Assembly: GCA_934533075.1 (NCBI GenBank) | Contig: CAKTBJ010000002.1 | Coordinates: forward strand, 1-64,000 | Direction of reading: 5' to 3' | DNA from: an uncultured Paracoccus sp. | GTDB lineage: Bacteria; Pseudomonadota; Alphaproteobacteria; Rhodobacterales; Rhodobacteraceae | DNA length: 64,000 nt | In this document: piece after piece, positions 42,549 through 51,507 of the stretch | Layout: the number at the start of each line of letters is the position of its first letter | How positions within the stretch are numbered: the stretch's first letter is position 1 | The notes under the pieces: generated by a model | The model's input: the letters and a program-made list of their open reading frames with translations, nothing else | Told to the model about the DNA's origin: nothing | Databases searched by the model: none | Made by a program: the position numbers and the translations under genes

Positions 42549-44351
42549 TCAGTAAACCCTTTTCTTCGGCAGGATCTTCGCGGGGTCGATGCCGCCCTCG
42601 GCCAGGGGCGTCGGTGGATCGACATGGACGGGACGATAATCCAACCGAACCGCGTTTCCGTCCACCCATGCCAGCGAGTGCTTGCGCCAATTGGCGTCAT
42701 CCCGCTCGGGCCAGTCCTCGTGCGCATGGGCGCCGCGGCTTTCCTTGCGGGCCTCGGCGGCGGTGATCGTCGCCAGGGCGTTGGGCATCAGGTTGGTCAG
42801 TTCCAGCGTCTCCATCAGGTCGGTGTTCCACACCAGGCTGCGGTCGGTGACGTGCAGGTCGTCCATCCTTGCCGCCACGGCGCCCATGTTGCGCACGCCT
42901 TCCTCCAGCGACTTGTCGGTGCGGAACACGGCCGCGTCCGACTGCATGGTGCGCTGCATCTGGTCGCGCAACTCGGCGGTGGGGATGGCGCCCCTGGCAT
43001 GGCGCAGCGCGTCGAAGCGCGACAGCGACCTTTCCACCTCGGCCGTGTTGGTCGGGGGCACCGGCGCCTTGCGGTCGATGACCTCGCCGGCGCGAATCGC
43101 CGAGGCGCGGCCGAACACCACCAGGTCGATCAGGCTGTTCGAGCCGAGCCGGTTGGCGCCGTGCACCGAGGCGCAGCCGGCCTCGCCCACGGCCATCAGG
43201 CCGGGGAAGACGCGATCCGGCTCGTCCGGGGTCGGCGCCAGCACCTCGCCCCAGTAGTTGGTCGGGATGCCGCCCATGTTGTAATGCACGGTCGGAAGGA
43301 CCGGGATCGGCTCGCGCGTGACATCGACGCCGGCGAAGATGCGCGCCGATTCCGAGATGCCCGGCAGCCGCTCGTGCAGCGTGGCGGGATCAAGGTGCGA
43401 CAGGTGCAGGAAGATGTGGTCCTTGTGCGCGCCGACGCCGCGACCCTCGCGGATTTCCAGCGTCATGCAGCGCGACACCACGTCGCGGGATGCGAGGTCT
43501 TTATACTGGGGCGCATAACGCTCCATGAACCGCTCGCCCTCGCTGTTGGTCAGGTAGCCGCCTTCGCCGCGCGCGCCCTCGGTGATCAGGCAGCCCGAGC
43601 CGTAGATGCCGGTCGGGTGGAACTGCACGAATTCCATGTCCTGCAAGGGCAGGCCGGCGCGGGCCGCCATGCCGCCGCCGTCGCCGGTGCAGGTATGGGC
43701 CGAGGTGCAGCTGAAATAGGCGCGGCCATAGCCGCCGGTCGCCAGCACCACCATCTTGGCGTTGAAGACGTGGATGGTGCCGTCGTCCAGCTTCCAGCAG
43801 ACGACGCCGGTGCAAGCCCCGTCGGTGATGATCAGGTCGATGGCGAAATATTCGATGAAGAATTCCGCCTTTTCCTTCAGCGACCGCCCGTAAAGCGTGT
43901 GCAGGATGGCGTGGCCGGTGCGGTCGGCGGCGGCGCAGGTGCGCTGCACGGGCGGGCCTTCGCCGAATTCGGTCGTGTGGCCGCCGAAGGGGCGCTGATA
44001 GATCTTGCCGGCCTCGGTGCGACTGAAGGGGACGCCGTAATGCTCCAGCTCGTAGACGGCGGCGGGGGCGGCGCGGACCATGTATTCCATCGCGTCGGCA
44101 TCGCCCAGCCAGTCGGACCCCTTCACGGTGTCATACATGTGCCATTGCCAGTTGTCCGGCCCCATGTTCGCGAGGCTGGCGGCGATGCCGCCCTGCGCGG
44201 CGACGGTATGGGAGCGGGTGGGGAACACCTTGGTCACGCAGGCGGTGCGCAGCCCTTGCTCGGCCATGCCCAGGGTGGCGCGCAGGCCGGCGCCGCCGGC
44301 GCCCACCACCACCACGTCGTAATCATGCGTCTCGTAAGGATAAGCGGTCAT
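42549..44351 (-). CDS. sdhA: Succinate dehydrogenase flavoprotein subunit
   Basis: The 600-residue catalytic subunit of complex II oxidises succinate to fumarate. [20 protein letters not shown] is the FAD-binding motif, and [20 protein letters not shown] carries the His that bonds FAD covalently. [20 protein letters not shown] and [15 protein letters not shown] are substrate-site motifs. Length matches the family. It is the third gene of the operon after sdhC and sdhD. ATG 44351 is the start that fits the family N-terminus. Confidence 0.97.
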   Translation of the reverse strand: MTAYPYETHDYDVVVVGAGGAGLRATLGMAEQGLRTACVTKVFPTRSHTVAAQGGIAASLANMGPDNWQWHMYDTVKGSDWLGDADAMEYMVRAAPAAVYELEHYGVPFSRTEAGKIYQRPFGGHTTEFGEGPPVQRTCAAADRTGHAILHTLYGRSLKEKAEFFIEYFAIDLIITDGACTGVVCWKLDDGTIHVFNAKMVVLATGGYGRAYFSCTSAHTCTGDGGGMAARAGLPLQDMEFVQFHPTGIYGSGCLITEGARGEGGYLTNSEGERFMERYAPQYKDLASRDVVSRCMTLEIREGRGVGAHKDHIFLHLSHLDPATLHERLPGISESARIFAGVDVTREPIPVLPTVHYNMGGIPTNYWGEVLAPTPDEPDRVFPGLMAVGEAGCASVHGANRLGSNSLIDLVVFGRASAIRAGEVIDRKAPVPPTNTAEVERSLSRFDALRHARGAIPTAELRDQMQRTMQSDAAVFRTDKSLEEGVRNMGAVAARMDDLHVTDRSLVWNTDLMETLELTNLMPNALATITAAEARKESRGAHAHEDWPERDDANWRKHSLAWVDGNAVRLDYRPVHVDPPTPLAEGGIDPAKILPKKRVY

Positions 44352-44359
44352 TGTGTCCC

Positions 44360-44752
44360 TCAAAGAATGGCGGCGAGGCCGCTCAGCCGCACCAGCGACC
44401 ACAGCGTGACCGCGATCAGCACCCAGCCGATCAGCGTGGCCAGGATGGTCAGCCAGTGGCGCAGCCCGCTATGCACATAGTCGTCGATCATCATGCGGGT
44501 GCCGCGGACCCAGTGCAGCAGGCCCACCGACAGGTAAAGCCCGGTCACGACGGCCGGCAGGGGGCGGCCGAAGAAGGCGACGGCCTCGGCATGGCTGTCG
44601 GCGCCGGCGATGCCGCACAGCACGGTGAACACGAAGACCGGGGTCAGCACCGCCAGCACGACGCTGGAGACCAGCATCTTCCAGTGGTCGCCGGTGCCGT
44701 TATGGGCGGCGCCGAGGCCGACGGCGGATTTGTAAGGCGTGATGAATCGCAT
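44360..44752 (-). CDS. sdhD: Succinate dehydrogenase membrane anchor subunit
   Basis: A 130-residue, three-helix membrane protein that anchors SdhAB and helps bind heme b and quinone. The third helix region contains the conserved [20 protein letters not shown] with the heme and quinone His/Tyr. It overlaps no neighbour but lies 8 bp before sdhA and 10 bp after sdhC, so it is co-transcribed. Confidence 0.93.
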   Translation of the reverse strand: MRFITPYKSAVGLGAAHNGTGDHWKMLVSSVVLAVLTPVFVFTVLCGIAGADSHAEAVAFFGRPLPAVVTGLYLSVGLLHWVRGTRMMIDDYVHSGLRHWLTILATLIGWVLIAVTLWSLVRLSGLAAIL

Positions 44753-44762
44753 GATGGCCCCC

Positions 44763-45155
44763 TCAGATCGCGATGCCGACGATCAGCGTCAGCACGGTCA
44801 GCAGGGCGGAGCCGGCGATGATCGCCTTGGACGACGCCCGCGCCTGCGCGATTTCGAGGCCGCGCAGGGAATCATACCAGAAATGCCGCAGCCCGGCGAG
44901 GAAGTGGAACCAGACCGACCACACCGCGCCCAGCAGGACCAGCCAGCCCAGCCAGCTTGTCACCAGCCAGTCGATGGCGGCGAAGCAGGCGGGTGAGATC
45001 GCCGCCGCCGCCAGCCAGGCGACGACCAGCACGATTCCGGCCATCATCGCCTGCCCGGTGGCGCGGTTGAGGATCGAGGTCACCGCCGCCAGGGGCAGGC
45101 GATAGACCTGGAGATGCGGCGAGAGTGGCCGGTTGCCGCGATTGAGGTCGGCCAT
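44763..45155 (-). CDS. sdhC: Succinate dehydrogenase cytochrome b556 subunit
   Basis: A 130-residue membrane anchor: RPLSPHLQVYRLPLAAVTSI with the conserved SPH motif, the helix ILNRATGQAMMAG, and FHFLAGLRHFWYDSLRGLEI with the axial heme His. It is the first gene of the operon and starts with ATG 45155 after AAGGGGGA. The upstream 197 bp to the arsR-like gene hold no clear promoter that I could pick out. Confidence 0.93.
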   Translation of the reverse strand: MADLNRGNRPLSPHLQVYRLPLAAVTSILNRATGQAMMAGIVLVVAWLAAAAISPACFAAIDWLVTSWLGWLVLLGAVWSVWFHFLAGLRHFWYDSLRGLEIAQARASSKAIIAGSALLTVLTLIVGIAI

Positions 45156-45352
45156 GTTGTCCCCCTTCGGCTGTTCGGGCGGCGCGGTTGCGGGCGGCGG
45201 CCGGCGAATCCGGTCCGTCCCGCACCCGCGCGCATTGGCTTGGGTGGTGGATACCTGCATCCCTTATGCACGGCTTGGCGCCGGTTTCCAGTAGTTAGCG
45301 CCCGACAATCGCATCCGCGGCGCCCGGATTCCGGCCTGCGGACGGCTTGTGA

Positions 45353-45751
45353 TCACAAATCCGGGGCCTTGGAAATATGCGTAAATTCCTCAGGATTGTC
45401 CTCCGGCCGGGTATCGCCGCCGGCCAGCTCGGCCTCCAGGAACCGCTCGAAGGCGTCGAGGTCCAGCGGGTCCAGCTGGCCGAAGCCGCGCATCCAGACG
45501 GCGGCGGCGCGCATGGCCTCCGGCTCCAGCTGGCACCAGGTGATGCGGCCGCGGCGCTCCTGCCGGATCAGCCCGGCGGCCGCGAGGATGCCCAGATGGC
45601 GCGAGATCGCGGCCAGCGTGACCGGGAACCCGGCGGCCACGTCGCTGACGGCCATGTCGTCCTCCAGCAGCGCCGACAGGATCGCCCGGCGCGTGGGGTC
45701 GGCCAGCGCGGCGAAGATCGCATCCAGTTGCGGGTCGGGGCGGGGCGGCAT
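45353..45751 (-). CDS. ArsR-family transcriptional regulator
   Basis: A 132-residue winged-helix protein: IFAALADPTRRAILSALLED, then DMAVSDVAAGFPVTLAAISR-type HTH and LIRQERRGRITWCQLEPEAM, the wing. No Cys-based metal site of the ArsR/SmtB kind is evident, so it is closer to the SdpR-like group controlling diverse genes. GAGGAG lies upstream. It is divergent from the ATP synthase operon, sharing a 220-bp intergenic region, and could regulate either side. Confidence 0.88.
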   Translation of the reverse strand: MPPRPDPQLDAIFAALADPTRRAILSALLEDDMAVSDVAAGFPVTLAAISRHLGILAAAGLIRQERRGRITWCQLEPEAMRAAAVWMRGFGQLDPLDLDAFERFLEAELAGGDTRPEDNPEEFTHISKAPDL

Positions 45752-45901
45752 GGCGGCTCCTCGGCGGGGCTGAGGCCGACATTCAACAAATCCCTTGACT
45801 ATCCGCAAGCCCCCCGGACCGGCCCGGAAAGGCGGTGCCCGTGGCTGCTCGTGCGCATAAAAGCTATTTATAACAGGATGTTGCGGTAATAAATCGACGG
45901 G

Positions 45902-45930
45902 TTGACTCACGGCCTCGCGATTTCTATCAA
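45902..45930 (+). promoter_or_regulatory. Candidate promoter of the F0 ATP synthase operon
   Basis: TTGACT (45902-45907) and TATCAA (45925-45930) are 17 bp apart, close to the -35/-10 consensus. They lie ahead of the ribosome binding site GGGAGGG at about 45960. If used, transcription begins near 45937, which excludes translation from the in-frame ATG at 45935. Confidence 0.4.
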
Positions 45931-45970
45931 CGCCATGAGTTTTCGCGGCGGCATTTCGGGAGGGACGGGC

Positions 45971-46327
45971 TTGCAGGAGGAGCCGGACACCGAAGCCAGA
46001 CGCGATGCCGAGCGGCTGGACGCGCTGGAGCGCCGGCTGGCCGAGCGGAAGGGGCAGGCGGGGGTTGCGATCCCCGGCGCCGACAAGTTCCATCAGGCCA
46101 ATCAGGCCTGGCGGATGGTGATCGAGCTGGTTTCGGGGCTGGTTCTCGGCTTCGGCATCGGTTACGGGCTGGACCGGCTTTTCGGCACCATGCCGATCCT
46201 GCTGGTGGTCTTTACGCTTCTGGGCCTGGTGGCCGGCATAAAGACCATGATGCGGACGGCCAAAGAGATGGCAACCACACCGGGCAGGCCCGGCACGGAC
46301 GAGGGACACGAGAACAATGGCCGGTGA
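45971..46327 (+). CDS. atpI: ATP synthase assembly/accessory protein AtpI (AtpZ-like)
   Basis: 118 residues with two C-terminal membrane helices ([39 protein letters not shown]) and a charged coiled-coil start ([20 protein letters not shown]). AtpI helps c-ring assembly and Mg2+ supply. TTG 45971 is chosen because a GGGAGGG site precedes it by seven bases and a candidate promoter starts downstream of the alternative ATG 45935. Its stop overlaps the atpB start by 11 bp, and it opens the F0 operon. Confidence 0.85.
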   Translation: MQEEPDTEARRDAERLDALERRLAERKGQAGVAIPGADKFHQANQAWRMVIELVSGLVLGFGIGYGLDRLFGTMPILLVVFTLLGLVAGIKTMMRTAKEMATTPGRPGTDEGHENNGR

Positions 46328-47066
46328 CGCGCATTCGGAAGGGCTTTCCTTTCACCCGATGGACCAGTTCGTGGTCTCGCCGCTGTTCGGCGACGGGCCG
46401 GTGCACTGGTATACGCCCACCAACATGACGCTGTGGCTGGCCCTGACCGCGCTGGCGATCATCGCGCTGATGGTGCTGGGCACCCGCGGCCGCGCCATCA
46501 TCCCCAACCGCGCCCAGTCCATCGCCGAACTGGCCTATGGCCTGGTGCACAAGATGGTCGTCGATGTCACCGGCAAGGACGGCGCAAAGTATTTCCCCTA
46601 TGTGATGACGCTGTTCTGCTTCATCCTGTTCGCCAACACGCTGGCCCTGCTGCCGAAAAGCTTCTCGCCGACCTCGCATATCGCGGTGACGGCGGTGCTG
46701 GCGGTCATGGTCTTCACCGGCGTGACCGTGCTGGGCTTCGTCAAGAACGGCGCGCATTTCCTCGGCCTGTTCTGGGTGTCCTCGGCGCCGCTGGTGCTGC
46801 GCCCGGTGCTGGCGATCATCGAGGTGATCTCGTATTGCGTGCGCCCGGTCAGCCACTCCGTTCGTCTCGCCGGCTCGATGATGGCCGGGCACGCGGTGAT
46901 CAAGGTGTTCGCCGCCTTCGCCGCCGTCGCCTGGATCTCGCCGATGTCGGTCCTGGCCATCACCGCCGTCTACGGGCTGGAAGTGCTGGTCGCCGTCGTG
47001 CAGGCCTATGTCTTCACCATCCTCACCTGCGTCTATCTGAAGGATGCGCTGCACCCGGCCCACTGA
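46317..47066 (+). CDS. atpB: ATP synthase F0 subunit a
   Basis: The 249-residue proton-channel subunit has about six membrane segments. The essential Arg of the proton path is in [39 protein letters not shown] and [20 protein letters not shown] are further family segments. Length is usual for alphaproteobacteria. It overlaps atpI by 11 bp. Confidence 0.96.
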   Translation: MAGDAHSEGLSFHPMDQFVVSPLFGDGPVHWYTPTNMTLWLALTALAIIALMVLGTRGRAIIPNRAQSIAELAYGLVHKMVVDVTGKDGAKYFPYVMTLFCFILFANTLALLPKSFSPTSHIAVTAVLAVMVFTGVTVLGFVKNGAHFLGLFWVSSAPLVLRPVLAIIEVISYCVRPVSHSVRLAGSMMAGHAVIKVFAAFAAVAWISPMSVLAITAVYGLEVLVAVVQAYVFTILTCVYLKDALHPAH

Positions 47067-47128
47067 CGGGCCGGCAGCCGCCGGACGCAATTCCCCATCA
47101 AGTTTCCGCAAGCGCAAGGAGCGACAAC

Positions 47129-47386
47129 ATGGAACAGCAAATCGTCGAAGCCTCGATCGGTCTCGCCGAACTCGGCAAATACCTGGGTGCGGGCCTGGCC
47201 TGCATCGGCCTCGGCGGCGCCGCTATGGGTGTGGGCAACGTGGCCGGCAACTATCTGGCCGGCGCCCTGCGCAACCCCTCGGCCGCTGCCTCGCAGACCG
47301 CCACGCTGTTCATCGGCATGGCCTTCGCCGAAGCCCTCGGCATCTTCTCGTTCCTGGTCGCGCTGCTGCTGCTGTTCGCAGTCTGA
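47129..47386 (+). CDS. atpE: ATP synthase F0 subunit c
   Basis: 85 residues forming a two-helix hairpin: [20 protein letters not shown] with the Gly-rich helix, the polar loop ALRNPSA, and [20 protein letters not shown] carrying the proton-binding Glu. c-ring subunits are needed in about tenfold excess. CGCAAGGAGCGAC upstream provides a strong ribosome binding site. A hairpin lies in the 121 bp before the b' gene. Confidence 0.96.
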   Translation: MEQQIVEASIGLAELGKYLGAGLACIGLGGAAMGVGNVAGNYLAGALRNPSAAASQTATLFIGMAFAEALGIFSFLVALLLLFAV

Positions 47387-47455
47387 TCGGAATACCCGCT
47401 TGCGGCAGGGCGGGGGGCGTCTCACGCTTCCCGCCCGCCGATCGTTCCGGTGGTT

Positions 47456-47473
47456 TCCGCCAGTTATGGCGGA
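47456..47473. promoter_or_regulatory. Hairpin between atpE and the b' gene
   Basis: TCCGCCA, GTTA, TGGCGGA forms a 7-bp perfect stem with a four-base loop in the 121-bp gap after atpE. It could protect the upstream mRNA or reduce read-through, to give more c than b subunits. No T run follows. Confidence 0.4.
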
Positions 47474-47507
47474 GTTTGCCGGTCCTCGACGCGATCAGGG
47501 GTAGGAC

Positions 47508-48065
47508 ATGATCAGCCTGTTGCAACAGGCCGCGTCCACGGCGGCCGAACACACCACCACCGAACAAGCGGCCGGCATGCCGCAGCTCGACCCTTCCAGC
47601 TATCCCAACCAGATCTTCTGGCTGCTGGTGACGCTGGGCGTGATCTACTGGGCGCTGTCGCGGATCGCGCTGCCGCGCATCGGGGCGGTCATCGTCAACC
47701 GGCAGGGCGCCATCACCGGCGACCTGATGGCCGCCGAGGAGCTGAAGCAGAAGGCCCGCGAGGCCGAGGCCGCCTATGACAAGGCGCTGGCCGAGGCCCG
47801 TGCCGAGGCCCAGAAGATCGTCGCCGCCAACCGCGCCGAGATTCAGGCCGAACTGGACGCCGCCATCGCCGAGGCCGACAAGCGCATCGGCGCCCGCGCC
47901 GCGGAATCCGAGGCCCGCATCGGCGAGATCCGCGCCTCGGCGCTGGACGACGCGCGCCAGGTCGCCCGCGATGTCACCGCCGAGCTGCTGGCCAGCTTCG
48001 GCACCGAGGCCAAGCCGGCCGAGATCGACGCCGCCGTCGACGAGCGTCTGAAAGGGGCCGCGTGA
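47508..48065 (+). CDS. atpX: ATP synthase F0 subunit b'
   Basis: A 185-residue peripheral-stalk subunit: a Thr/Glu-rich start, one membrane helix ([20 protein letters not shown]), then a long Ala/Glu/Lys-rich coiled coil ([20 protein letters not shown]) reaching toward F1. Photosynthetic bacteria and their relatives use a b-b' heterodimer, and this gene and the next show that arrangement. Its stop overlaps the atpF start by 1 bp (TGATG). Confidence 0.93.
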   Translation: MISLLQQAASTAAEHTTTEQAAGMPQLDPSSYPNQIFWLLVTLGVIYWALSRIALPRIGAVIVNRQGAITGDLMAAEELKQKAREAEAAYDKALAEARAEAQKIVAANRAEIQAELDAAIAEADKRIGARAAESEARIGEIRASALDDARQVARDVTAELLASFGTEAKPAEIDAAVDERLKGAA

Positions 48066-48619
48066 TGAAACGTCTCAGCCTGCTGCTGGCGCTGACCGCC
48101 AGCCCGGCCTTCGCGGCCTCCGGTCCGTTCTTCTCGCTGCGCAACACCGATTTCGTGGTGCTGCTGGGCTTTCTGGTGTTCGTCGGCATCCTGCTGTATT
48201 TCAAGGTGCCCGGTGCCATCGGCCGCCTGCTGGACAAGCGCGCCGAGGGCATCCGCAAGGACCTGGAGGAGGCCCGCCGCCTGCGCGAGGAAGCGCAGGA
48301 ACTGTATGCCTCCTATGAGCGCCGCCAGCGCGACGTGCAGGCCCAGGCCGCCGAGATCGTGGCCAATGCCAGGCGCGAGGCCGAGGCCAGCGCCCAGAAG
48401 GCCAAGGCCGATCTTCAGGTCTCGATCCAGCGCCGCCTGGCCGCTGCCGACGACCAGATCGCTTCGGCCGAGGCCGACGCCATCCGCGCCGTGCGCGACC
48501 GCGCCATCGCCGCGGCCACCGCCGCCGCCGGCAAGCTGATCGCCGCCAACCGGCCGGCGAAGGATCAGGGCGCCGCGATCGACGCCGCCATCGACGAGGT
48601 TGCCGCGCGGATGCAATAG
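48065..48619 (+). CDS. atpF: ATP synthase F0 subunit b
   Basis: 184 residues beginning [20 protein letters not shown], a signal-like start known in alphaproteobacterial b subunits, a membrane helix (VVLLGFLVFVGILLYFKVPG) and a charged coiled coil (LEEARRLREEAQELYASYER). Pairs with b' in the peripheral stalk. Last gene of the operon, with a terminator 55 bp downstream. F1 genes are not in this window, as usual for alphaproteobacteria with split operons. Confidence 0.93.
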   Translation: MKRLSLLLALTASPAFAASGPFFSLRNTDFVVLLGFLVFVGILLYFKVPGAIGRLLDKRAEGIRKDLEEARRLREEAQELYASYERRQRDVQAQAAEIVANARREAEASAQKAKADLQVSIQRRLAAADDQIASAEADAIRAVRDRAIAAATAAAGKLIAANRPAKDQGAAIDAAIDEVAARMQ

Positions 48620-48673
48620 CGCGCGGCGTGCAAACGCATGCCCATCGCACCCGCGCACATGCCTTTCCGCCCT

Positions 48674-48700
48674 CGCCCCCTGCCGGGGCGGGGGCGTTTT
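48674..48700 (+). terminator. Terminator of the F0 operon
   Basis: CGCCCCC pairs with GGGGGCG, followed by TTTT. It is 55 bp after the atpF stop. The hairpin has a nine-base loop. Confidence 0.75.
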
Positions 48701-49108
48701 CTTTGCTGCGCCCGCAGGGTGCGTGCTTGCACGCACCGCTCGCGACCCATGCCCGGCCGGACCATTCGTCACGCGGCCGGGACGGCATCGCTGCGGCGCG
48801 CGCTCCTACGCCCGGCCGGCGCGCAACCGGCGTCGGTGCCGGGAGCATCGCAGCCGCATCCGTCCGCCCCCGAGGGCGACGATGTGCGCCGCACATTATT
48901 GTCGGCAAGGTCGCCCGTGCCCGGCCGGCTGGACGGCTTACCGCCTTCCTGCGGCGGGATCAGCGGAATGTGACGGGTCCCGGCATGGAATCGCCGCCTA
49001 TCACGCGCTTGCGTATGGACCCGGCGCGGAACCGGCGGCAAGTTGGCCGCGTTTGGGCATGATCGCGCCGCATGGCGCCGGCTTTCTTGAAAAATCCTGG
49101 GGGAACAG
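48701..49108. other. Intergenic stretch with a palindrome, no gene seen
   Basis: No convincing coding frame is seen. It begins with GCTGCGCCCGCAGGGT (48705-48720), also found at 18270-18285. Next comes the palindrome TGCGTGC-TT-GCACGCA (48720-48735), which has a near match at 13616-13631. The remainder shows no hairpin with T run and no tRNA. Confidence 0.5.
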
Positions 49109-49783
49109 ATGAAAACCCGTGTGAAACTGCTTTGCGCCTCGGTCGGCGTGCTGGCCCTCGGCGCCTGTGCCGATCCCTATGGCGGCCAGCCCGGCTTGAG
49201 CATTCCCGGCAACAACAAGGCCCAGCAGGGCATGGTGGCCGGTGCGGTGGTCGGCGGCCTCTATGGCCTGCAACGCGACGACAACAGCAGCGGCCGGCTG
49301 CGCGACGTGGCCAAGGGCGCCGCGGTCGGCGCGGTGCTGGGCGGGCTTGGCGGCTCGGTGCTGGATGCGCAGCAGCGCGCGCTTCAGGCCGATCTGGGCG
49401 GCTCGGGCGCCACGGTCAACAACAACGGCCAGTATCTGACCGTGACCATGCCGGAATCCATCCTGTTCGCCACCGATTCGGCCACGGTGTCCTCGGCGGC
49501 GGCGCAGAACCTCTATGCGGTCGCGCGCAACCTGCAACAATATCCCAACAGCCGGGTGGAGGTGGTCGGCCATACCGACTCGACCGGCAGCGCCGCGCAT
49601 AACCAGACCCTGTCCGAGCGTCGGGCGCAGTCGGTGGCCTCGCTGCTGGTGCAGGGCGGCGTGTCGTCCTCGCGCATCGTGGCCTATGGCCGCGGCGCCG
49701 CCCAGCCGATCGCGTCGAACAACACCGTGGCCGGCCGGGCGCAGAACCGCCGGGTCGAGATCATCATCCGCCCGACCCAGTAA
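49109..49783 (+). CDS. OmpA-family lipoprotein (YiaD-like)
   Basis: The 224-residue outer-membrane lipoprotein begins MKTRVKLLCASVGVLALGAC with a LGAC lipobox at Cys 20. A glycine-zipper region follows (GMVAGAVVGGLYGLQ; GAAVGAVLGGLGGSVLDAQ). The C-terminal OmpA-like peptidoglycan-binding domain includes VEVVGHTDSTGSAAHNQTLS and GRAQNRRVEIIIRPTQ, with the Asp and Arg that hold diaminopimelate. It tethers the outer membrane to the cell wall. GGGGGAAC upstream serves as the ribosome binding site. Confidence 0.93.
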   Translation: MKTRVKLLCASVGVLALGACADPYGGQPGLSIPGNNKAQQGMVAGAVVGGLYGLQRDDNSSGRLRDVAKGAAVGAVLGGLGGSVLDAQQRALQADLGGSGATVNNNGQYLTVTMPESILFATDSATVSSAAAQNLYAVARNLQQYPNSRVEVVGHTDSTGSAAHNQTLSERRAQSVASLLVQGGVSSSRIVAYGRGAAQPIASNNTVAGRAQNRRVEIIIRPTQ

Positions 49784-49801
49784 GGGCGGCGCAAGCGACG
49801 G

Positions 49802-49829
49802 AAAGGGGGGCGTCATGCCCCCCTTTCTT
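49802..49829 (+). terminator. Terminator of the OmpA-type lipoprotein gene
   Basis: A 10-bp perfect stem (AAAGGGGGGC / GCCCCCCTTT, loop GTCAT) followed by CTTA. It is 18 bp after the gene's stop. Confidence 0.85.
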
Positions 49830-49858
49830 ATGCCCGGCGGCACGGGTAAGGGGTGGGC

Positions 49859-50515
49859 ATGGCACCGCGCATTCCTCCCCCTCTCGATTACGCCACGCAG
49901 GTCGCGATCTTTTCGCGCTTCGAGGCGGCCGAGCCGCAGCCGGTCACCGAACTGAACTATACCAACGCCTACACGCTGCTGGTGGCGGTGGCGCTGTCGG
50001 CGCAGGCCACCGATGCCGGGGTGAACCGCGCCACGCGGCCCTTGTTCGCGCGCGTCTCCACCCCGCAGCAGATGCTGGACCTGGGGCTTGAGGGGCTGAC
50101 CGAGGCGATCAAGACCATCGGCCTGTTCCGCCAGAAGGCGAAGAACGTCATGCGCCTCAGCCGGATTCTGGTCGACGATTTCGGCGGCGAGGTGCCCTCG
50201 TCGCGCGCCGCGCTGATGCTGCTGCCCGGCGTCGGGCGCAAGACCGCGAATGTCGTGCTGAACTCGATCTGGGGGCTGCATACGCAGGCGGTGGACACGC
50301 ATATCTTCCGCGTCGGCAACCGCACCCGCATCGCGCCGGGCAAGGACGTGGAGGCCGTCGAGGCCGCCATCGAGGACAATATCCCCGCCCCCTTCCAGAC
50401 CCGCGCGCATCACTGGCTGATCCTGCATGGCCGGTATATCTGCATGGCCCGCCGGCCGCGCTGCCCCGATTGCCTGATCCGCGACCTGTGCCCCTACGAG
50501 GACAAGACCCCATGA
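49859..50515 (+). CDS. nth: Endonuclease III (DNA glycosylase/AP lyase)
   Basis: Removes oxidised pyrimidines and cuts the abasic site. The 218-residue protein has the HhH-GPD motif LPGVGRKTANVVLNSIWG with the catalytic Lys, the Asp of VDTHIFRVGNR, and the 4Fe-4S cluster CMARRPRCPDCLIRDLC (Cys spacing 6-2-5). ATG 49859 follows AAGGGG at a suitable distance; GTG 49853 is an alternative. Its stop overlaps the start of the kinase gene by 4 bp. Confidence 0.95.
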   Translation: MAPRIPPPLDYATQVAIFSRFEAAEPQPVTELNYTNAYTLLVAVALSAQATDAGVNRATRPLFARVSTPQQMLDLGLEGLTEAIKTIGLFRQKAKNVMRLSRILVDDFGGEVPSSRAALMLLPGVGRKTANVVLNSIWGLHTQAVDTHIFRVGNRTRIAPGKDVEAVEAAIEDNIPAPFQTRAHHWLILHGRYICMARRPRCPDCLIRDLCPYEDKTP

Positions 50516-51507
50516 CCCGCGCCTTCGACGTGATCGGCATCGGCAATGCCGTGACCGATGTCCTCATCCCCGTGGCCGATGCCGATCTGGCGCGGCTGGG
50601 CGTGGAAAAGGGCATCATGCAGCTGGTCGAGCGGCCGCGCTCGGACGCGCTGATGGCCGGGGTGGCGATGGAGGCGGCGCGGCTGGTGCCGGGCGGCTCG
50701 GTCGCCAATACGCTGGACGGGCTGGGCCGGCTGGGCATGGCGGCGGGCTTCATCGGCAAGGTCGCCGATGACGAGCTGGGCCGCCATTACGTCGCCGGCA
50801 CCGAGGCCGCCGGCACCAGCTTCCTGAATGTGCCGGTGGCGGGGGGGCTGCCGACCTCGCGATCCATCATCATGGTGACGCCGGATGGCGAGCGGTCGAT
50901 GAACACCTATCTGGGCGTCTCGGCCGAGCTGGGCGAGGGCGATGTGGGCGAGGATGCCTTCGCCGCCGGGCCGTGGCTGTTCCTGGAGGGCTATCTGTTC
51001 GACAAGCCCGCCGGCAAGCGCGCCTTCCTGAAGGCGGCGGCGGCCTGTCACGCGCAGGGCGGTCAGGCCGGCATCGCGCTGTCGGACCCGTTTTGCGTGG
51101 ACCGCCACCGCGAGGATTTCCGCCGCCTGGTCGCCGGGCCGATGGATTACGTCATCGGCAATGTCCATGAATGGCAGGCGCTTTACCAGACCGACGACCT
51201 TGAAACGGCGCTGGCGCAGGCGCGGGCGGATTGCGGCACGGTGATCTGCACCTGCTCGGGCGATCCGGCCATCCTGATCCGGGGCGAGGAGCGCACCACC
51301 GCGCCGGTGCATCGTATCGTGCCGGTGGATGCGACCGGGGCGGGCGACCAGTTCGCCGCCGGGCTGATCTTCGGCCTTGCGCGCGGGCTGCCGCTGGCGG
51401 TGGCCGGGCGCATGGGCTGTATCGCCGCCGCCGAGGTCATCACCCATTACGGCGCCCGTGCCGAGGAAGACGTGATGGCCCGTTTCCGGGCCGAGGGGCT
51501 GGTCTAG
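50512..51507 (+). CDS. Adenosine kinase-like PfkB carbohydrate kinase
   Basis: A 331-residue PfkB-family kinase: VIGIGNAVTDVLIPVADADL, GGSVANTLDGLGRLGMAAGF for substrate, and PVDATGAGDQFAAGLIFGLA with the catalytic Asp. The layout is closest to alphaproteobacterial adenosine kinases. The substrate could be another nucleoside or sugar. It is coupled to nth by ATGA overlap and converges with the hyi-like gene, their ends overlapping by 4 bp. Confidence 0.88.
   Translation: MTRAFDVIGIGNAVTDVLIPVADADLARLGVEKGIMQLVERPRSDALMAGVAMEAARLVPGGSVANTLDGLGRLGMAAGFIGKVADDELGRHYVAGTEAAGTSFLNVPVAGGLPTSRSIIMVTPDGERSMNTYLGVSAELGEGDVGEDAFAAGPWLFLEGYLFDKPAGKRAFLKAAAACHAQGGQAGIALSDPFCVDRHREDFRRLVAGPMDYVIGNVHEWQALYQTDDLETALAQARADCGTVICTCSGDPAILIRGEERTTAPVHRIVPVDATGAGDQFAAGLIFGLARGLPLAVAGRMGCIAAAEVITHYGARAEEDVMARFRAEGLV

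Noticed and set aside
42546..44480. A 644-codon plus-strand frame across sdhA
   Set aside because: Antisense to a complete sdhA with all catalytic motifs; composition shadow.
48600..49112. Several overlapping frames between the F0 operon and the OmpA-type gene
   Set aside because: Low-complexity products, no initiation signals and mutually overlapping frames.
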